Assembly (NCBI RefSeq): GCF_030272615.1 | Contig: NC_081405.1 | Location: 650,828,920-650,892,919 of the forward strand | Source of the DNA: Cryptomeria japonica | Lineage: Eukaryota > Streptophyta > Pinopsida > Cupressales > Cupressaceae | DNA: 64,000 nt | Reading direction: 5' to 3' | Shown here: one piece after another, positions 56,961 to 64,000 of the stretch | How the letters are laid out: each line of letters begins with the position of its first letter | Numbering within the stretch: the stretch's first letter is position 1 | Notes under the pieces: generated by a model | Database searches by the model: none | Seen by the model: only the letters and a program-made list of their open reading frames with translations | Told to the model about the DNA's origin: nothing | Position numbers and translations under genes: made by a program

Positions 56961-57003
56961 AGACAAACCCGCTTTAAAGGTCTGCGTCGATGACAATGCT
57001 CTC

Positions 57004-57740
57004 ATGACTCTCCTAACTATGCCCAAATTGGAAGACTACAACAGAGTTCATGGGATTCAGTTACATGAAAAAGGATACTTTGGTAGTCAGGGCAATGCCC
57101 TTAATCACAAAAAAGATAATAAAAAGAAAAACCATGATTTCCTAGGTGAAAACCTCTCTGAGGCACCTTTGGATGAGGAAAAAGTAAAAACAAAGAGCGT
57201 ATCCGAAAGTGAAAACCTGTATCAAGCACTTGAAGATGAGGGACTTGACCTCCCTACCATTGTTCCTCCTTGGCAAGACAAATTGACTTTACTGATAGAG
57301 GAAATAGACAATATCAATATGGGCACCCAAGACACTCCAAAGAACGTGCTCATTGCAAGTCCCTCACGGATCAAGAGAGACAAGATTATCAATTTTCTCC
57401 CAAAAACAAAGATTAATTTTGCCTAGTCATATGTTCACATGTCAGGCCTAGAAAACTACTAGGTTTCATCATTTCCCATAGAGGCATAGAGGTTGATCCT
57501 ACAAAAGTGAAATCTATCATGGAAATGCCTCCCCCGAAGATCCTTAGACAATTGCACAACCTCCAAGGAAAGCTCCAATCTATCAAAGGCTTCATCTCGC
57601 AACTTGCAAACAAATGTCACCCATTTGCTCACTTATTACGCAAAGATACCAAATTCAAATGGTACTACCTATGTCAAAAGGCGTTTGAGAAGCTTAAGGA
57701 ATATGTTGCACCGGCTCTAGTTCTCATGCCTCCTATTACA
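57004..57740 (+). pseudogene. Element I linker and reverse transcriptase C-terminal remnant
   Basis: 57004-57426 is a linker without a known fold. From about 57445 the sequence reads LGFIISHRGIEVDPTKVKSI.EMPPPK, LRQLHNLQGKLQSIKGFISQL, KDTKFKWYYLCQKAFEKLKEY, the end of the reverse transcriptase. The finger/palm part with the YxDD box is missing, so protease and most of the reverse transcriptase were deleted here. Confidence 0.85.
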
Positions 57741-58165
57741 TGAGAGCTACTTCTTTTGTAGATATCTACTATTGCAGTGGCATTGGGGGCACTATTGGCA
57801 CAGACAGATGATCAGGGAAAGGAGCATGCTATATACTACATCAGTTGTACACTAGTAGGGTATGAGCTCAATTATACCCCCATTGAAAGAGTATGCTTAG
57901 CACTTGTCTTTAGCACACAAAAGCTTCGGCACTACATGCTTAACAACAACACAAAACTGATTGCTAAGATTGACCCTCTCAAATACCTCTTGTCAAAAGC
58001 TGCTCTCACTGGCAAAACTGCTAAATGGATAATGTTGTTAAGTGGATTCGATATTGAATATGTGGACAAAAAAGCAATCAAAGGACAGGTAATAGCAGAC
58101 CAATTGGTCGACGCTTCACTTCCAAGGACCATCCGATCCTTACAAGATTTTCAGGCAAATTCATA
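57741..58165 (+). pseudogene. Element I first RNase H (Ty3 type)
   Basis: VALGALLAQTDDQGKEHAIYYIS, YTPIERVCLALVFSTQKLRHYM, AKWIMLLSGFDIEYVDKKAIKGQVIADQL. The entry Asp region (before VALGALLAQ) is altered. Ends at the stop at 58164. Confidence 0.88.
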
Positions 58166-58610
58166 ATGACTCTGACCACATCCTCCACATGGCAGTTGTA
58201 CTTTGATGGTTCTTGCACCCAAAATGGATCGGGGGCAGGAATACTATTGATCACACCTCAAGGGAATCGCATCCCAAAATCATACAAGATGACCTTTGCA
58301 TGTACCAACAACATCGCAAAATATGAAGCATCGATTACTGGACTACGCTTGGCTATCCAATGGAAGACATTGGAATTACATGTCTATGGTGATTCCCAAC
58401 TTGTCATAAAACAAGTCAATGACGAATATCAAACAATAGATGACAAGCTTCTTCTCTATCGCAATATGGTTGAAGATCTCAAGTAGCACTTCACATCGAT
58501 CAAGTTTGATCAAATTCCACAAAAAAAACAACAGAGTTGCAAATGCAATGGCCACTATTGGCTCCCTCCTTTAGATGTCGGAACATAGTCAGAAGTGAGA
58601 GTTCTTGGTC
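58166..58610 (+). pseudogene. Element I second RNase H (extra domain of Tat elements)
   Basis: WQLYFDGSCTQNGSGAGILL (first Asp), AKYEASITGLRLAI (Glu), LHVYGDSQLVIKQVNDEY (Asp): a complete RNase H active site in a second, separate domain. A second RNase H between the first and the integrase is a hallmark of the Tat lineage. A stop at 58484 and shifts follow. Confidence 0.88.
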
Positions 58611-59215
58611 GAGCAATTCTTCATATCGGCATATGATTTACCAAAGTCCGAAATGGTGTGTGTACTCATTGGTCCCAAATTCCCCTGGTATCAACAGACA
58701 TTCACTTACCTAAGAGACAACGCCATTCCCCAACACATCACCAAAACCCAACAACAAACCTTCATCTATCAATGTGCTCATTACACTATCCTTGGAGACA
58801 CCCTATTCAGAAGGCATTTCAATGGTTCCCTCCTAAGATGTTTAGACAAACAAGAGGTTGAATGGGCACTACATGAAGTGCACAAAGGTATCTGTGGGGT
58901 ACACTCAAGTGGGCTCACTTTGACTAAACCGTTCTTGCGAACGGGATATTACTGGCCTACAATGGAAGTAGATGCATATAATTATGTGAAGAAATGTATC
59001 CCTTGCCAGAAACATGGCGACAAGATCCACGCTCCATCACAAGAATTGCAGTTGTTCATTACACCCTGGTCCTTCTCACAGTGGGGGCTCGATCTCGTTA
59101 GGAAAATCCACCCTACATCCTCCAAAGGGCATAAATTCATTATCACCGCCACCAAATATTTCACCAAGTGGGTGGAGGCCATCCCTCTGGCAATGGCTAC
59201 GCAGCAAACAAAATG
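58605..59215 (+). pseudogene. Element I integrase, truncated in the core
   Basis: DTLFRRHFNGSLLRCLDKQE, HEVHKGICGVHSSGLTLTKPFLRTGYYWPTM and CIPCQKHGDKIHAPSQELQ give the zinc-binding domain; WSFSQWGLDLVRKIHPTSSKGHKFIITATKYFTKWVEAIPL is the start of the core. After 59215 the frame enters unrelated sequence (PTAMPSQSDAPMPCH). Element I ends here by truncation. Confidence 0.88.
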
Positions 59216-60810
59216 GCCCACTGCCATGCCTTCTCAATCGGATGCCCCCATGCCATGCCATGCCATCACGCCAGTCCATGGCCGTCCAATCAAAGGCAAA
59301 CGGTCCCATCAATCCTTACATCACACAGATCTCACACAGATCTCCCTGCCATTAATCCTGAATGCCCGGTTTATGCGCTCTTCCTACCATTAATCCTCAA
59401 CGCGCGGTTTACCTGCTTTAAAAAATATTAATAAAAATAAAATGTTTTTAATTTTTTTAAAATATATTTTTTTTAGATTATTTTATTCAATTGAATTATT
59501 TTTTAAGAAATTTGGAAAAAATGAATGTTGATTTAAAAAAAAAATATTATCAAAATAAACATATTAATTCAACATGTTTCTTTTTTAATCGAAATAAATT
59601 TATAATGATTGTCGTTGTATGTAAAAATATTTTTTCATTTTAGTGAATTTATTTAAACTGGTTGTTAATTACTATTTTAACGATTATATATCATTGTTTT
59701 TTTCATGTTAATATTTTAATTTTTCTAACATATTTTCTCTATCAATTGATTGTACTAATAATTTTAAATTAAATTAATGAAATTAAATTAACGATTTATA
59801 CAAAATTAAATAGAATTTTTTTATACAATAAAAGTGGTATTATTCATAAAATTAAATTAATGTTTCATACATGAATAAGTTAACCATTTTTTCTCTCATT
59901 TATTGTTGTACCTATGTTTATCATTGATAACTTAGTTATACCAGAACAAGCTCTAGACAACTTGTTTTTGGACTATGATATAAGATAAATAGAAAAATAA
60001 GTGAATTATACATCTTGCCCTACTTATAAAGAATAGAACCAAATACTCATGCTTGTTAAATAGAATTAAATAAACAATATTCTTATTTTAATGATGTCTT
60101 TTCTTTTCTAAAATGGAGATGCTTTGAATATTTCAATATGAAGTTCTATGTTTTCCTTGAAGATTTAAATAGAACCCACTTCATAGTTAAATCAATTATT
60201 AGTTTGAATGAGTTTTAAATTGGGATAAGATATGTATGGACAAGTACTAGTCAAATAAATCAAAATCCTACTAGACACCTATATAGCGTTTTATTGACTT
60301 GTTTACTATCAAGGGTTCTAGACAAGTTAGTTCATGTCTCTATTAGTTTTGGTGAATGTTTATAGTTTTGCATTCTTAATCAAGTGACAATTTCTTTGGT
60401 GTACACACAATTTCTTTGGTGTACACCTCAAAATCATTAAAAGTTTACACAACACATAACATGTTAGATGTCAAAACATATTTGAAGTATCATGTAAAAA
60501 TAACATGACCCAAAGAAAATTACATGCTAATGGCATAAAATGAATAAAATTCATAATGGATTTAGCCAATTTCTCGCATACATAATAGTAGTCCAACTCA
60601 AAAATATAGTATGCAAATAATGTCTCTATCTTGAAAAAACAAGCCACTTCATCCAAGATCCAATTTCTAAATAGAGGTACACACTCAATAAATAATCCAT
60701 TATAATAAAGTATCATACACCATAATGGTTATCCAGGAAAATATTGACCACGATCCTCCATTATAGTATCATCAATACCTGCACATATAATGAGCTAGTT
60801 ATAAAATTAA
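59216..60810. other. AT-rich sequence without recognised gene
   Basis: 59216-59410 is GC-richer and holds CCATG direct repeats and a doubled CCATTAATCCT block. 59410-59960 is extremely AT-rich. A 20-bp unit (CAATTTCTTTGGTGTACAC) is tandemly doubled at about 60388-60426. Frame 60716-60471 (minus, 81 residues) has no known domain. Confidence 0.6.
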
Positions 60811-60954
60811 TTTACAAGTAAAAGAATCATTATTGATTGAAGTTCAATTCATGATGTTTTTACAAGTAAAAGACTTATTATTGATTGAAGTTCAATTCAT
60901 AATGTTTTTACAAGTAAAAGACTCATTATTGATTGAAGTTCAATTCATCATTTT
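60811..60954. repeat. 48-bp tandem repeat, three copies
   Basis: Units begin TTTACAAGTAAAAGA at 60811, 60859 and 60907 and differ at only a few bases. Confidence 0.93.
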
Positions 60955-61071
60955 TTTCCCGATCATTTAAAGTTGCAATAACATGCATATTTAACATGTC
61001 AACTTAAATAAAATTAATTTAGAAGTTAAAGATCCAAAATTTGATTGAAATTTAATTTTCAATTTTCTTAC
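60955..61071 (-). pseudogene. Possible relic of a third mini-exon of the SWIM gene
   Basis: On the minus strand TTTAAATGATCGGG near 60984-60960 lines up with the start of the mini-exons at 61167 and 61519, but stops follow and the acceptor position reads GCAA instead of GCAG. It runs into the 48-bp repeats. Confidence 0.35.
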
Positions 61072-63503
61072 CATCTCTAGTTTGCATTGCATCCATTGTT
61101 GTTGTTTGGTTAAGATCTGTAGGAAAGGGCAACATATGTTCTTCATGTATTTGTTGATCATTTAAAACTGCAAAAACATGCACATCAACTTAGATAAAAT
61201 GTTCAACCGTAAAGCCACATTATGTAATTAATATGAAGAATATTATATTATTTAATACCTGGAATGGCTTGTCGAAATGTTTGAGTGGGGATAACATTGG
61301 CCATTGATGGTTGATCTCCACAAATTTTATCTAGTTTTTTTGAATAAGGACATAAAAGTTATTAGACATATGAATTGAGTATTTTTTTATAGAATTAATA
61401 AATACATTTCATAATTAAAAAGTTACCATCTATATGGTCTATTTCATCTGTTATTGTTTGGTTTAGATCAATGGAAAAAGGTAATCGACGTCGTCGAGTA
61501 TTTGCTTGATCATCCAAACTTACAATAACATATGTTTAATATATGAAATAAAAATAAGACATTGCTATGTAAATTACCAAAATATTTTATAATAAATGTA
61601 CTCACTTTGTTGTTGCATGATAATAAGACTTTCTTCTTGTATCGCTATGCCTGAGCGATTAGTGACCTTCTTTTTCTTCTTCTTTCTACATCCTATAGAG
61701 GGGAATTGGAAATTTTCACACTCCACTCTTTTGTTCAAGTCTTGAGAAATGACATTACGTCTTTGATGAATAGAAAGACGTTTGTGCATTTTACTTGGAC
61801 TAAACCATGGTGGCATTCGTTTGATAGGCATGTTCTCTGACCCAGGGTTTGGTGTAAATTTGGAAGAAAGAGATGCATCAATATCTTTTCTAAATCTCTC
61901 AACACATTCACTGAAAATATTTCTTTCATCTGCTCTTGTTGGTAAATTTTGGAGTAATGAATTCAAATAATGAACGAAATTTTGAAATTTATCAAAGGAA
62001 ACATCAAATGAATTCCAATCATCTGTATTATAAAAAAATGTGATTAAGTAAAAAAATAATTAAAAGAATCTAAATATTTGATTATAAAATGATGATTTAG
62101 AATTTTACCCGTTCTTTGGTCTTCAACAATGACAACTCCAGACACATCTTGATCTTCTAATTGAACACAACTATCTGCATTTGAAATAATAATTAATTAA
62201 TTTTGATAACCATAAAATTATTTAATATTTAATTGTAAAGACAATATCAACATTACCTGTAGTGATATTTTCATGAATAAGACTCCCTCTAACATTGTGG
62301 TCATCATCAACCAATAGAGTAACACCTTTTGTAACTTAATAAGATTAATCTAGTTAGTTTTGAGAAAAATATAATAACCATTAAAAATATGAATATTAAA
62401 CTTATATCTCAAATGGACCTTACCAATACCTTGATCTTGCTCATTTGTTTTGTTTCTCTTTAGAAGATCTAAAATCTTCAACACATGTTTGCATGTGTTT
62501 CCTCTTTTCGCCCACTCACAATCACACACATAAAAATCAAGTCCAAATTTTCTTACAAAATACCATTTGGTTGGAACTGTTTGGCTTCTCATCTTATATG
62601 TGTTATGGAGAAGATCATATGAATGACAATCCGCATCTGGTATTTTTTTTATCTTTCTAATGCAGTTATGTAATATCGTTCCTTTTTTAAGTTTGTTAGA
62701 AACCTAGATAGCTGCAAATATCTTTTATTTTTATATAAGGGCTCTACCCTATAAAGAAGTACATAGATAAGCCAGTCCATTCTCCTTGTACATTTCTTAG
62801 CACGATCACTTAAATGGTGACTCTTGATATGGAAGTGGTGCGATTCTATGGAAGCATTAGTTTCTTGATTTGCATGAGGAAAGCTTTGAAAGTTTTTGGC
62901 CCACATATCTAAACAAACAAATATAATCATGTCAAATAAAAATCAACTAAAATGATGTAAATACATAGAAACCATAATGAATAATTTGGTGAACTTACCA
63001 ATACGCCTCTCATCATGACACCAAGTTTTTTGAAAGTAATCAATAAAAATTTTTTCTTCTTTGAAATCTTCCATGAATTTTTTTATCAACTGAGTAATAA
63101 TGCCTTCATCATCACTCTTTGTGTACATTATTTCACCCAATCTATTGAACATACTTGTTGCAATATCCTTATTGCTGACATACCTAAATTATAAAAAAAA
63201 TCACTTAGATATGATTTTGCACTATGTAATATTTGACATATTTTAATTAAAGATTGACTTACCTATACACATTCTTCAACCATGCCCTTCGCACATGCCA
63301 AATACATAAAAGTATCTGACAATTAAAGGATAATCTACAAGTTACATTATAAAAGTTCATAAGTAACATTGAAACAAAATTTAGTGTTCATAAGTAACAT
63401 TCAAACTAAATATTTAGTAATTAAAATGGGTATTTTAAATTTAAAAAAAAAATTAAAGTCGATAAAAACCTGATTGCCTCAAACTCAGCACTAGCATCAT
63501 TTG
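61072..63503 (-). CDS. MULE-transposase/SWIM zinc-finger gene, 3' part, multi-exon
   Basis: Exons recognised (minus strand): 63503-63470 (MMTNDASAEFEAIR, transposase DD.E-type region), 63315-63263 (ILLCIWHVRRAWLKNVY), 63183-62999, 62908-62424 (DMWAKNFQSFPHANQETNASIESHH, then the SWIM finger CDCEWAKRGNTCKH), 62325-62257, 62174-62109, 62022-61606, 61519-61427, 61330-61259 and 61167-61072. Most junctions from 63263 onward have GT/AG sites and agreeing phase (R|YVS, RI|DMW, GIG|VTL, T|DSC, T|DDW). Faults: the first two exons do not join in phase; a one-base shift near 62666 before IPDADCHSYDLL; acceptor of 61519 reads AA. Proteins of this plan (MULE core, SWIM finger) bind DNA as transposases or as domesticated factors. 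The 5' half is absent, cut off by the inverted repeat at 63504. Whether it is a transposon or a host gene cannot be told. Confidence 0.75.
61590..62096 (-). repeat. Left arm of an inverted repeat containing a SWIM-gene exon
   Basis: Covers the exon 62022-61606 and about 75 bases of the intron before it. Its inverted copy is at 63504-64000, with a 1.4-kb spacer. Confidence 0.93.
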
Positions 63504-64000
63504 TCATCATTTTATAATCAAATATTTAGATTTTTTTAATTATGATTTTACTTAATCACATTTTTTTTATAATACAGATGATTGGAATTCATTTGATGCT
63601 TCCTTTGATAAATTTCAAAATTTCGTTCATTATTTGAATTCATTACTCCAAACAAGAGCAGATGAAAGAAATATTTTCAGTGAATGTGTTGAGAGATTTA
63701 GAAAAGATATTGATGCATCTCTTTCTTCCAAATTTACACCAAACCCTGGGTCAGAGAACATGCCTATCAAACGAATGCCACCATGGTTTAGTCCAAGTAA
63801 AATGCACAAACGTCGTTCTATTCATCAAAGACGTAATGTCATTTCTCAAGACTTGAACAAAAGAGTGGAGTGTGAAAATTTCCAATTCCCCTCTATAGGA
63901 TGTAGAAAGAAGAAGAAAAAGAAGGTCACTAATCGCTCAGGCATAGTGATACAAGAAGAAAGTCTTATTATCATGCAACAAAAAAGTGAGTACATGTGTG
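63504..64000 (+). repeat. Right arm of the inverted repeat, running off the window
   Basis: Plus-strand copy of the exon DDWNSFD.SFDKFQNFVHYLNSLLQ...TRADERNIFSECVERFRKDIDASLSSKF. It differs by a 9-bp in-frame deletion (loss of NLP), a few substitutions and one or two extra A before the donor GTGAGT. Acceptor and donor sites are kept. Exon in this copy: about 63573-63985. Confidence 0.93.

Noticed and set aside
60471-60716. 81-residue hydrophobic/aromatic minus-strand ORF
   Set aside because: In AT-rich sequence without splice context or a recognisable domain.

Overview
This is a repeat-dominated stretch of a plant nuclear genome, probably a large-genome seed plant; a gymnosperm is a guess from the LTR-element style, not shown by the sequence. 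It is AT-rich, and its only spliced genes are a plant-mobile-domain copy and a MULE/SWIM copy. Nearly everything else is LTR retrotransposon, most of it in nested insertions that can be unpicked from target-site duplications.

Layout: (1) 1-21768, element A, a non-autonomous Sirevirus-like (Copia) element with partial LTRs, a coiled-coil/zinc-knuckle ORF1 and a long ORF2 of unknown function. ORF2 is split by Copia element C (3325-18739, TSD gcaac/tcaac), whose reverse transcriptase is split by a minus-strand chromovirus D (7560-15426, perfect TSD attat, two 1590-bp LTRs). (2) 21780-47508, the 3' part of a Tat/Ogre-type Ty3-gypsy element F: integrase, then an antisense, intron-containing plant-mobile-domain gene (44430-46911), then a polypurine tract. 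F carries two insertions: gag-only Copia element E (22124-30649, TSD ctttc/ttttc) and element G (31577-43926, perfect TSD ttgtt), a second copy of the A family. G's ORF2 is broken by unit H (about 34807-40600), which holds a long decayed minus-strand gene and an array of 13 palindromes. (3) 47509-59215, LTR head, LTR, primer-site candidates, protease, gag, dual RNase H and truncated integrase of a second, composite Tat-type element I. (4) 59216-60780, AT-rich sequence without recognisable genes. (5) 60811-64000, a 48-bp repeat array, then the 3' part of a multi-exon MULE-transposase/SWIM gene on the minus strand, cut at about 63503 by an inverted copy of one of its own exons.

Almost every coding region carries stops or frameshifts; no complete autonomous element remains. 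The more unusual points are the conserved ORF2 shared by A and G, the palindrome array in H, an inverted repeat that brackets the polypurine tract in four Sirevirus-like elements and covaries between them, the antisense spliced gene inside the Tat element, and the inverted exon duplication of the SWIM gene. Family names come from motif recognition by eye; no database search was run.
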